Below are positions 57,020 to 64,000 of a stretch of 64,000 nucleotides of DNA, piece after piece. The DNA is from an uncultured Campylobacterales bacterium (GTDB lineage Bacteria > Campylobacterota > Campylobacteria > Campylobacterales > Arcobacteraceae): the NCBI GenBank assembly GCA_947503785.1, contig CANNFB010000005.1, positions 91,590 to 155,589 on the forward strand, written 5' to 3'. The position numbers and the translations under genes are program-made. The stretch's first letter is position 1, and the number at the start of each line of letters is the position of its first letter. The notes under the pieces were generated by a model. The model was not told the DNA's origin. It did not search any database and saw only the letters and a list, made by a program, of their open reading frames with translations.

Positions 57020-58291
57020 ATGAAAAAAATATTACTAATTACAATATTGTTGATAAGTTCAGTTTTTGCAGCAGTTGATGCAAAACTTGAAATTGTAAAA
57101 AAAGCAAATACATTACCAAAGATTCTTATTTCAGTTGCAAATGATACAGCAGAAATTTCTACTCTAAGTAAAATTAAAAAACTACTTTCCAAAGATTTAG
57201 AAATTAGTGGACATTTTGAAGTTTTAAATATTCAACATAACAAAAACTATGATGAATTACCAGATTTAAATACATTATCAAATGAAAACGTTGATTTATA
57301 TTTAAATTTATCTGCAATTAAAAATGTATCAGGTGGATATAGTTTACTTACAAAATTATATGACATAAATGCTCAAGCTATGATTTTAGAAAAAAGTTTT
57401 ACAAGTTCAAGAGAAAATAGATATCCCTTTTTAGCACATAGAACCGCGATTTCAATTAATGATCATTTTAAAGCACCAAGTATTAAATGGATGGATAAGT
57501 TTGTAATTTATTCTGTGTATAAAGGTGCAGGGAAGGCTAATATTATGATTGGTGATTATACTTTAACGTATAAAAAAACAATTGTACAAGGTGGCTTAAA
57601 TATCTTCCCTAAATGGGCAAGTAGTGAGCAAAAAAGTATTTATTACACTTCATATAATTATGATAGACCAACTTTAGTAAAATTAAATATATTTAATAAA
57701 AATAAAAAAATTATTATGAGTTCAGATGGAATGATAGCTTGTTCTGATGTTAGTGATGATGCTTCAAAAATTCTAATTACAGCATCACCTTCGGGTCAGC
57801 CTGATATTTATTCTTATGATACGAAGACGGCTAAGAAAACTAGGATTACAACATATAGTGGTATTGATGTAGGAGGGCAATTTATTGAAGATGATAATAG
57901 AATTGTTTTTGTTTCTGATAGATTAGGGAACCCTAATATTTTTGCTAAAGGAATAAATTCAAGAGGTGTTGAAAAATTAGTTTATCATAGTAGAAATAAC
58001 TCTTCAGCAACTTCATATAAAGATAATATTGTATATTCAAGTAAAGATAAAAATAATGAACTAGGAGAGAGGTCTTTTAATTTATATCTTATGTCAACAA
58101 AATCTGATGACTTAAAAAGATTAACTTCAAGTGGAGTAAATCAATTTCCAAAGTTTTCTACAAATGGAGAATCACTTTTATTTATTAAAACATTTAAAGG
58201 TGCTAGTTCAATTGGAATTATAAGATTAAACTTTAATAAATCTTACTTATTCCCTTCTAATAATGGTAGAATTCAATCAATTGATTGGTAA
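57020..58291 (+). CDS. tolB: Tol-Pal beta-propeller protein TolB
   Basis: 423 aa periplasmic protein with Sec signal (1-18, SVFAA). N-terminal domain (about 20-140), then a six-bladed propeller with repeated (D/S)-x-x-D-I-Y-S-Y-D and DRLGNPNIFAKG patterns. Moves Pal during outer-membrane constriction at division. 2 nt after tolA. Confidence 0.95.
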   Translation: MKKILLITILLISSVFAAVDAKLEIVKKANTLPKILISVANDTAEISTLSKIKKLLSKDLEISGHFEVLNIQHNKNYDELPDLNTLSNENVDLYLNLSAIKNVSGGYSLLTKLYDINAQAMILEKSFTSSRENRYPFLAHRTAISINDHFKAPSIKWMDKFVIYSVYKGAGKANIMIGDYTLTYKKTIVQGGLNIFPKWASSEQKSIYYTSYNYDRPTLVKLNIFNKNKKIIMSSDGMIACSDVSDDASKILITASPSGQPDIYSYDTKTAKKTRITTYSGIDVGGQFIEDDNRIVFVSDRLGNPNIFAKGINSRGVEKLVYHSRNNSSATSYKDNIVYSSKDKNNELGERSFNLYLMSTKSDDLKRLTSSGVNQFPKFSTNGESLLFIKTFKGASSIGIIRLNFNKSYLFPSNNGRIQSIDW

Positions 58292-58342
58292 TTAAGTTTT
58301 GATTTTGTAAAATAAGTTAATTTTTAATTTAAGGATAAATTT

Positions 58343-58909
58343 ATGAAAAAAATTAGTATTTACTCTTTTCTAATAGCATCTGTTTTATTTACAACAGGTT
58401 GTAGTGAAAAAAATGTTGACATGACTGTTGACAATACTCCAAAACAAGTTGTTGATAATTCAGAATCAGCTTTAAGTACGATTCCTGAAACAACAATCAA
58501 TGAAATTACTGATGGTTCTTTCTCAATGGCTGGTGAAGCTGATAATGGTGTTTATTATATCATTAACGGTAAAAAAGTATTAATTGAAAATGTATACTTT
58601 GGATTTAATAAGTATGATTTAACAACATCAATGAAAGATATTGTAGTATCTAATGCTAATAAATTATCTGCTGTTAATACTGCTTCTACTATCAAAGTTA
58701 CAGGTAACACTGATGAGTGGGGAACTGATGAGTATAATTATGCTTTAGGTTTAAAAAGAGCAAAAGTTGTAAAAGATGTTTTAATTAACAATGGTGTAGA
58801 CGCTAATGTTAAATTAGTTACATTAGGTGAAAGTAATCCAGCTTGTACTGAGAAAAACTCTACTTGTTGGCAAAAGAATAGAAGAGTAGAGCACGCTCTT
58901 ACTAAATAA
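58343..58909 (+). CDS. pal: Peptidoglycan-associated lipoprotein Pal
   Basis: 188 aa. Lipobox FTTGC with Cys20. The C-terminal OmpA-like domain (about 85-188) binds peptidoglycan: VYFGFNKYDL, TGNTDEWGTDEYNYALGLKRA and NRRVE at the end are the usual contacts. Fixes the outer membrane to the wall and cycles with TolB. Confidence 0.97.
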   Translation: MKKISIYSFLIASVLFTTGCSEKNVDMTVDNTPKQVVDNSESALSTIPETTINEITDGSFSMAGEADNGVYYIINGKKVLIENVYFGFNKYDLTTSMKDIVVSNANKLSAVNTASTIKVTGNTDEWGTDEYNYALGLKRAKVVKDVLINNGVDANVKLVTLGESNPACTEKNSTCWQKNRRVEHALTK

Positions 58910-58913
58910 TTCT

Positions 58914-59912
58914 ATGAATAAATATATTTTATCTTTTTTAATTACGAGCTCATTAGCTGTAGCCGCAGAGGTTTCAGTTTTTGGTGCTGGTGATTTAAAT
59001 GCTAAAAATCCTTACGGATTAAACTCTTCTGAAAAATACATTCTTAAGAATCAAAAAAAATTAAATACACTAACTTCAAAAGTAAGTGATGTTAAATTAT
59101 TAATTGATTCTTTAAATAAAAGAATTGAAGGTTTAGAATCAATTTATGAAGGCGATTCTTCAAAATTAAACTCAACAGTTTTAAAAATGAATCAAATAAT
59201 GGAAAAAGTTGATTTATCTTCTGATGTTGCTGCTAAAAATAGTACTGATACAGAAGAAATTAAAAATGTATCAGAACAACTTCTAAATATGAAAGAAGAA
59301 ACTGATAAAGAAGTAAAAAAAAGTATTTCTACTTTAAAACGTGCAGTTTCAAAACTATCTAAATTAGTTAACAAAATTAACTCTCAATATATTTCTGAGA
59401 ATGAATTAAAAACTAATATGAATCAGTTTGTTACAAGAGCAGAGTTTGAAGCTTTAAAAAAAGCAGTTGGTGTTAAATCAACTTCTACAGCTTCTTCTTC
59501 AGCAAGTGTAAAAAAAGAAATTACAAAGAAATCTACAGAAATTGATCTTTCTGATAAATCAGGTTTATCAGAAAGTGCAAAAGAAGATTTCAAAAATAGA
59601 AATTTTACAAAAGCAATTCCAAAGTTTGAAGCACTTGTAGAATCAAATTATAAACCAGCTGAAGGTAATTATTACCTTGCTGAAATGTGGTATGTAAGAA
59701 AGAAATATGATCTTGCAATAAATCATTTTAAAAAATCTGCTATTCTTTATGATCAAGCAGCTTATATGCCTACATTATTATTGCACAGTGCTATCTCATT
59801 TGAAAAGACAAAAGATAAAGAAAATGCTAGAAGCTTTTACAGTACTTTAATAGATCTTTATCCCGATTCATCTGAGTCTAAAGTAGCCAAGAAAAATTTA
59901 TCAAAATTATAA
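58914..59912 (+). CDS. cpoB: CpoB/YbgF-type Tol-associated protein
   Basis: 332 aa, Sec signal (1-17). Long coiled coil (about 40-185) and a C-terminal TPR domain (about 210-332) with AEGNYYLAEMWYVRKKYDLAINHFKKS in two blocks and the ending TLIDLYPDSSESKVAKKNL. CpoB ties Tol-Pal to peptidoglycan synthesis at division. Longer coiled coil than the E. coli protein. Confidence 0.9.
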   Translation: MNKYILSFLITSSLAVAAEVSVFGAGDLNAKNPYGLNSSEKYILKNQKKLNTLTSKVSDVKLLIDSLNKRIEGLESIYEGDSSKLNSTVLKMNQIMEKVDLSSDVAAKNSTDTEEIKNVSEQLLNMKEETDKEVKKSISTLKRAVSKLSKLVNKINSQYISENELKTNMNQFVTRAEFEALKKAVGVKSTSTASSSASVKKEITKKSTEIDLSDKSGLSESAKEDFKNRNFTKAIPKFEALVESNYKPAEGNYYLAEMWYVRKKYDLAINHFKKSAILYDQAAYMPTLLLHSAISFEKTKDKENARSFYSTLIDLYPDSSESKVAKKNLSKL

Positions 59913-59934
59913 AAAATTATAAAAAGGAACATTT

Positions 59935-60480
59935 ATGTCAAATAAAGTTATAGGTATAGAATATAATCTTAAAGATGCTAAAACTGGTGATCAGTTAGAC
60001 ACTAATTTAGGTCAAGCACCTTTAGAATTCATTACTGGAAAAGGTCAAATTATTCCAGGTTTAGAAGCAAAAGTTGAAACAATGGCTGCAAATGAATCTG
60101 CGGATGTTTTAGTAGAGCCAAAAGATGGTTATGGTGAGTATAATGAAGAAGCTGTTCAAGTTTTACCAACAGAGCAATTTGCAGGTATTGAATTAGCTGA
60201 AGGTATGTCATTATATGGAACAGGTGAGCAAGGTGAAACAGTTCAAGTTCTAGTTAAATCATTTGATGACAAAGAAGTTACTATTGATTATAACCACCCA
60301 ATGGCTGGTAAATCTTTAATGTTCTCTGTTACAATTCTATCTTTAAGAGATGCTAGTGAAGAAGAAATTCAAACTGGTGTTGTTGGTGGAATGGCTGCTA
60401 TGAGTAGTGGCGGTTGTTGTGGAGGTGGAAGTTCTGAACAAGCTGCACCTGCTCAATCTGGTGGTTGTGGTTGTAATTAA
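59935..60480 (+). CDS. slyD: SlyD-type FKBP peptidyl-prolyl isomerase
   Basis: 181 aa. FKBP domain split by an inserted flap domain, as in SlyD: GQIIPGLEAKVETM before and HPMAGKSLMFSVTIL after. The tail has a cysteine/glycine cluster (GGCCGGG and GGCGCN) fit for binding nickel or other metals. Protein-folding helper that can deliver nickel to hydrogenase. Ends the Tol run before a terminator. Confidence 0.93.
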   Translation: MSNKVIGIEYNLKDAKTGDQLDTNLGQAPLEFITGKGQIIPGLEAKVETMAANESADVLVEPKDGYGEYNEEAVQVLPTEQFAGIELAEGMSLYGTGEQGETVQVLVKSFDDKEVTIDYNHPMAGKSLMFSVTILSLRDASEEEIQTGVVGGMAAMSSGGCCGGGSSEQAAPAQSGGCGCN

Positions 60481-60531
60481 TAGTTGCTAGGTTAGCAAAA
60501 TATTTTAATTGATTACAAACAATTACCCCTT

Positions 60532-60574
60532 TTTTGCCCGAGTGTATTTATACACTTGGGCAAAACTATTTTTT
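60532..60574 (+). terminator. Terminator after slyD
   Basis: 15-bp stem with one G-U (TTTTGCCCGAGTGTA with its complement) around a TTTA loop, 60532-60565, then CTA and six T. Lies 52 nt after the slyD stop in the 173-bp gap before fabD. Confidence 0.75.
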
Positions 60575-60653
60575 AGGGTTATAAACTTTAACTTTAACAA
60601 ATAGTTTTGAAATAAACTACAAATTTAAAAATTTAATTATACGAGGTATTATA

Positions 60654-61583
60654 ATGAAAAAAGTTGCTTTTATTTTTCCAGGACAAGGTTCTCAAACTGT
60701 TGGAATGGGAAAAGATTTTTTTGAAAATAGTGAGATTGCAAAAGAGATGATTTCTAAGGCGAGTGAGAGATTAGGAATCAATTTTGAAGAATTACTATTT
60801 ACTGAAAATGACAACTTAGGTAAAACTGAATTTACACAACCTGCAATTTTATTAGTAAGCTCAATTGCAAATACAATTTTTAAAGAAAAGTATGATATTC
60901 AGCCAGAGTTTGTTTTAGGACATTCATTAGGTGAGTTTTCAGCTTTAGTATCTTCTGGAGCACTTGATTATTTAGATGCTGTTGAATTAGTACATAGACG
61001 TGGTTTATTTATGGTTGATGCGTGTTCAAATGGAGGTGCTGGAATGATGGCACTTGTTGGAATGGGTGATAAAGCTGTTGAAGATATTTGCGAAGAACAA
61101 AGAAAAGCTGGAAAACAAGTTTGGCCAGCAAATTATAATATGGATGGTCAATTAGTTTTAGCAGGAAGCAAAGCTGATTTAGAATCATTAGTTGATACAT
61201 TTAAAGCAGCAGGTGCTAAACGAGCTATTGTTTTAGATATGTCTGTTGCTTCTCACTGCGAGTTATTAACTGCTGCTGTTGAGAACTTAAAGCCATATTT
61301 AGAAGAGTATTTAAAAGATGAATTTTCTCCAGTTATTTCTAATGTAACAACTGAAAGCTATACAATGAAAGATGAGGCAGTAGAACTATTATCATTACAA
61401 CTTACTTCTCCTGTGAAATATAAGCAATCAATTTTAGCAAATACAAATATTGATGCTTTTATAGAATTTGGAAATGGAGCAGTTTTAAAAGGTTTAAATA
61501 GAAAAATTTGTAAAGCAATACCTACTCTAAATGTAAGTGATTTTGCATCATTAGAAAAAACAATAGAGGCTTTAAATGACTAA
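60654..61583 (+). CDS. fabD: Malonyl-CoA:ACP transacylase FabD
   Basis: 309 aa. Loads malonyl onto acyl carrier protein for fatty-acid synthesis. FPGQGSQTVGMGKD at the start, active serine in GHSLGEFSAL near residue 89, and the histidine in SVASHCELL near 200. Overlaps mtnN by 8 nt. Ribosome site GAGG is ahead of the ATG. Confidence 0.97.
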   Translation: MKKVAFIFPGQGSQTVGMGKDFFENSEIAKEMISKASERLGINFEELLFTENDNLGKTEFTQPAILLVSSIANTIFKEKYDIQPEFVLGHSLGEFSALVSSGALDYLDAVELVHRRGLFMVDACSNGGAGMMALVGMGDKAVEDICEEQRKAGKQVWPANYNMDGQLVLAGSKADLESLVDTFKAAGAKRAIVLDMSVASHCELLTAAVENLKPYLEEYLKDEFSPVISNVTTESYTMKDEAVELLSLQLTSPVKYKQSILANTNIDAFIEFGNGAVLKGLNRKICKAIPTLNVSDFASLEKTIEALND

Positions 61584-62271
61584 ATTAGCAATAATGGGAG
61601 CAATGGAAGAGGAAATAGAACCTCTTTTAGCTCACTTCACAAATGTAAATGTAGTAGAATTTGCAAATAATAAATATTATGAAGTAAATCATAATGGTTT
61701 AGATATTGTAATTGCATATTCAAAAATTGGAAAAGTATTTGCAAGTTTAACAGCTACAACTATGATTGAAAAATTTGGATGTGATACTTTACTTTTTTCA
61801 GGTGTTGCGGGAGCTATTAATCCTGAACTTAAAATTGGAGATTTAATTATCGCTGATAAATTATGTCAACATGATTTAGATATCACTGCTTTTGGACATC
61901 CAAATGGATTTGTTCCCGGTGGAAGTGTTTTTGTAGAAACTTCAAAAGAATTACGCGAAATTGCAATACAAGTAGCAAATGAAAATGACCTAAAAGTAAT
62001 CGAAGGTACAATAGCAACAGGTGATCAATTTGTTCACTCAATTGAAAGAAAAGAGTTTATTGAAACTACTTTTAAAGCGGATGCTTTAGAAATGGAAGGT
62101 GCAAGTGTTGCCGTAATATGTGATGCTTTAGATGTACCATTTTTTGTTTTACGTGCTATTTCTGATTCTGCTGATGGTGGAGCTGATATTGATTTTGATG
62201 AGTTTTTAAAATCAAGCGCAGTTAATTCTGCTAACTATTTAATTAAAATAGTTGAAAAATTAAATAAGTAA
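61576..62271 (+). CDS. mtnN: 5'-methylthioadenosine/S-adenosylhomocysteine nucleosidase
   Basis: 231 aa. Splits MTA and SAH (in this group often also aminofutalosine for menaquinone). GAMEEEIEPLL with catalytic Glu12, SGVAGAINPELKIGD, and the late ALEMEGASVAVICDALDVPFFVLRAISDSADG in two blocks with the active Asp. Since NosG/NosH are expected to use menaquinol, a dual role in menaquinone synthesis is plausible but inferred from relatives. Confidence 0.96.
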   Translation: MTKLAIMGAMEEEIEPLLAHFTNVNVVEFANNKYYEVNHNGLDIVIAYSKIGKVFASLTATTMIEKFGCDTLLFSGVAGAINPELKIGDLIIADKLCQHDLDITAFGHPNGFVPGGSVFVETSKELREIAIQVANENDLKVIEGTIATGDQFVHSIERKEFIETTFKADALEMEGASVAVICDALDVPFFVLRAISDSADGGADIDFDEFLKSSAVNSANYLIKIVEKLNK

Positions 62272-62276
62272 AATAT

Positions 62277-62969
62277 TTATTTAGTCATAATACCGTAACC
62301 AATTCCAAAAGAGTTTGTTATGGTATCCTTTCCTACTTTTTTAGATAATCTATTTAAAAGAGATTTTAAAGCAGATTCTGATACTTCTTTATTCCCCCAT
62401 ATAACTCTTTTTATTTCTTCAATTGAGACTATTTTATTTTTGTTTGTAAGTAGAAGTTCAATAAATCTAGTTTCAGTTTTTGTCAATACTTCCTTTTTAT
62501 TATTATTCATTATCACTTTTTCAACATAATGATACAGGATATTTTCTTTTATAAAAGTTGTAACTTCTCCACTATTTAAAATTATTTTTGCTATTTGATT
62601 TAATGAAAAAATCAACTTATTAATATCAATAGGTTTTAGTAAATAATCGATTAGATTAAGTTTAATAGCTTCTATTAAATTACTTACTTCTTTATTTTTT
62701 GTTATTACTAAAATTGGGATTGTCTTATTTTTTTGTCTTAATTTTTTTATAAACTCAATGCCATTTGAATGACTTAAATTTATATCTACAAGTATTATAT
62801 TGGGAAATTTTTTATAATAAATATTTAAGGCCTCATTTTCATTATTTGTATATATAATTTTTTTAAAAAATATTTCTAATATTGAATTTATTTTTTTGTA
62901 ATCTTCTTCTTGATTTGTTACATATAATATAGTGAGTTCTTTTAATAATTTTTTCAAACTTAAATTCAT
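62277..62969 (-). CDS. OmpR-type response regulator
   Basis: 230 aa. Receiver domain (about 12-128) with the phosphoacceptor Asp62 in IILVDINLS and the Lys in LLKPIDI; the usual acidic pair near the N-terminus is QEED. The winged-helix domain (about 150-230) has LTKTETRFIELLLTNKNKIVS and ends GIGYGIMTK. No kinase next to it; two orphan kinases are elsewhere in this window. Divergent from the adhesin gene with a 111-bp shared control region, so the adhesin is a natural candidate target. Confidence 0.88.
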   Translation of the reverse strand: MNLSLKKLLKELTILYVTNQEEDYKKINSILEIFFKKIIYTNNENEALNIYYKKFPNIILVDINLSHSNGIEFIKKLRQKNKTIPILVITKNKEVSNLIEAIKLNLIDYLLKPIDINKLIFSLNQIAKIILNSGEVTTFIKENILYHYVEKVIMNNNKKEVLTKTETRFIELLLTNKNKIVSIEEIKRVIWGNKEVSESALKSLLNRLSKKVGKDTITNSFGIGYGIMTK

Positions 62970-63080
62970 AATAGAATTATATCATATAATATTATTATAT
63001 TCTAAAAAGAAACTAATTCGTAACTATTATTTAGCTATTATCTTATAATAAAATACAAACTAAACATCAAGGATTAGAGA

Positions 63081-64000
63081 ATGGTTTCAATTTCAAAATA
63101 TGGTCAATTAGTAGATTTATCTCAATTAGTAGCAATAAATGGTAAAAAATCATTAACGTTAGATAATTTAGTATCAGATAATACAATTAAGATTAATGTT
63201 CCCGCTGGAATTAAATATGTTTCACAGCTTGCTGAAGATGATTTAAAAATTGAATTCAAAGATGAAAATGGTAACATTTTAGAATTAGTTCTAAAAAACA
63301 TGTCTACACTTCTTGCTCAAAATGATGGATTTACATTAGTTAACATAATAGAAAAATTAAGTGATGGTAACGAAAATATAGTTGCAATTACTGATTTAGC
63401 AAGCGCATCTCAAGCATCTGCAGCAGGTCCTGGTGAAACTAATACTAATTCTGATTCTAGTGCAACTCCTAATGCTTTAGAAGACTCACTAGCAGATCAA
63501 AATAATACTGATAATGCTGGGATTAACAATGGAAGTTTAGCAAGAGGTTCTGAAGCACCAACTCTTGCAGGTAACGAAGTTAATGTTCAAAACCACATTC
63601 CAACTATTGATTTAATAGGTGATCAAGTTACTGATGAAGACAACAGTATTACTATCCCTTTTACGGCAAGTGATATTGACAATGATAGTTTAATTCCAAC
63701 TGTTAGTGCTACAAATGGTACTGCTATTATTGATGGGAATGGAGATATTGTATTTACTCCAAATGAAAACTTTAATGGGAATTCCGTTGTAACACTAAAT
63801 ATAAATGATGGTACGGCTATTGTATCTCAATCTTTTAATGTAACAGTAAATCCAATAAATGACGCACCAGTAATAACAGCAACAAACCCTGAGTTAGCAT
63901 TAAGTGAAACAAATTTCTTAGCAAACTCAACAAATAATAGTTATTACCAATTAATAAAATTACAAACAGTATTAGATCAATTAGATATAACAGATGTAGA
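63081..64000 (+). CDS. N-terminal part of a large T1SS adhesin, LapA-like (3' partial)
   Basis: 306 codons are visible before the window ends; no stop. ATG at 63081 with AAGGA upstream. No Sec signal. Residues 1-105 resemble the retention module of LapA/MapA-type adhesins (MVSISKYGQLVDLSQLVAINGKKS in two blocks). S113-A114-A115-G116 is close to the di-alanine site cut by the LapG protease. From about 185 cadherin-like or tandem-95 repeats begin (DSLIPTVSATNGTAIIDGNGDIVFTPNENFNG in two blocks). Such proteins hold cells in biofilms and are exported by type I secretion. Secretion genes are expected further downstream, outside the window. Confidence 0.85.
   Translation, partial: MVSISKYGQLVDLSQLVAINGKKSLTLDNLVSDNTIKINVPAGIKYVSQLAEDDLKIEFKDENGNILELVLKNMSTLLAQNDGFTLVNIIEKLSDGNENIVAITDLASASQASAAGPGETNTNSDSSATPNALEDSLADQNNTDNAGINNGSLARGSEAPTLAGNEVNVQNHIPTIDLIGDQVTDEDNSITIPFTASDIDNDSLIPTVSATNGTAIIDGNGDIVFTPNENFNGNSVVTLNINDGTAIVSQSFNVTVNPINDAPVITATNPELALSETNFLANSTNNSYYQLIKLQTVLDQLDITDV

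Overview
The window looks like chromosomal DNA of an Arcobacter-type member of the Campylobacterota (former Epsilonproteobacteria). The DNA is very AT-rich and genes are packed with 1-26 nt overlaps. The clade II (Sec-exported) nitrous oxide reductase cluster has the order known from Wolinella succinogenes. The histidine kinases share the H-box core HQWRQPL, and cell-shape, Tol-Pal and ATP synthase genes are arranged as in that group. I see no tRNA or rRNA gene, CRISPR array, transposase or prophage gene.

Layout. 1-3212: 3' part of a pgp2/csd6-type peptidoglycan L,D-carboxypeptidase gene, then purL. 3260-13473 (minus strand): nos region. In transcription order it reads nosY, a cysteine-free nosL-like gene, nosZ, then nosB-nosD-nosG-nosC1-nosC2-nosH-nosF-nosL. 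13624-25903: purH, a sensor kinase with two periplasmic binding-protein domains, bioA, a NUDIX hydrolase, doxX, a Sel1 lipoprotein, a FAH-family enzyme, msrB, a NIT-domain chemoreceptor, a decayed msrA fragment, a small hypothetical gene and rnhB. 26018-33388: clpB, then rpmH-rnpA-yidD-yidC-jag-mnmE. 33431-40684: sixA, a 5'-nucleotidase, htpX, aroC-rnc, a LapB-like TPR gene and dnaG. 40774-47803: ridA, rplU-rpmA, obgE-proB-fmt, a GAF sensor kinase, an AEC transporter and birA. 47800-62271: parA-parB, atpF'-F-H-A-G-D-C, tolQ-R-A-B-pal-cpoB, slyD, fabD-mtnN. 62277-64000: an orphan response regulator, divergent from the start of a very large secreted adhesin that runs off the window.

How parts work together. 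The nos genes encode respiration of N2O to N2: NosZ is the enzyme, NosD/F/Y and NosL help build its copper centres, and NosG/H/C1/C2/B probably carry electrons from quinol to NosZ. I find FNR-type boxes (TTGAT-N4-ATCAA-like) in front of three separate nos units (nosY-nosL2, nosZ, nosB-to-nosL). Each lies about 40 bp from a plausible start site. A strong hairpin terminator closes the nosZ unit just before the nosB promoter. A perfect TTGAT-N4-ATCAA site lies in front of the NIT (nitrate/nitrite-sensing type) chemoreceptor, with a TATAAT placed for class II activation. This suggests that N-oxide taxis and N2O respiration share one oxygen or N-oxide control circuit.

Best leads: the FNR-type circuit including the chemoreceptor; rnpA, which has no ATG/GTG/TTG start (ATT is the only sensible one) and carries a terminator-like 19-bp hairpin plus T-tract inside its coding sequence; the msrA remnant fused to the chemoreceptor's 3' end; and a LapG-type SAAG motif near residue 114 of the adhesin. 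All functional calls rest on reading the protein and DNA sequence; no database search was run.
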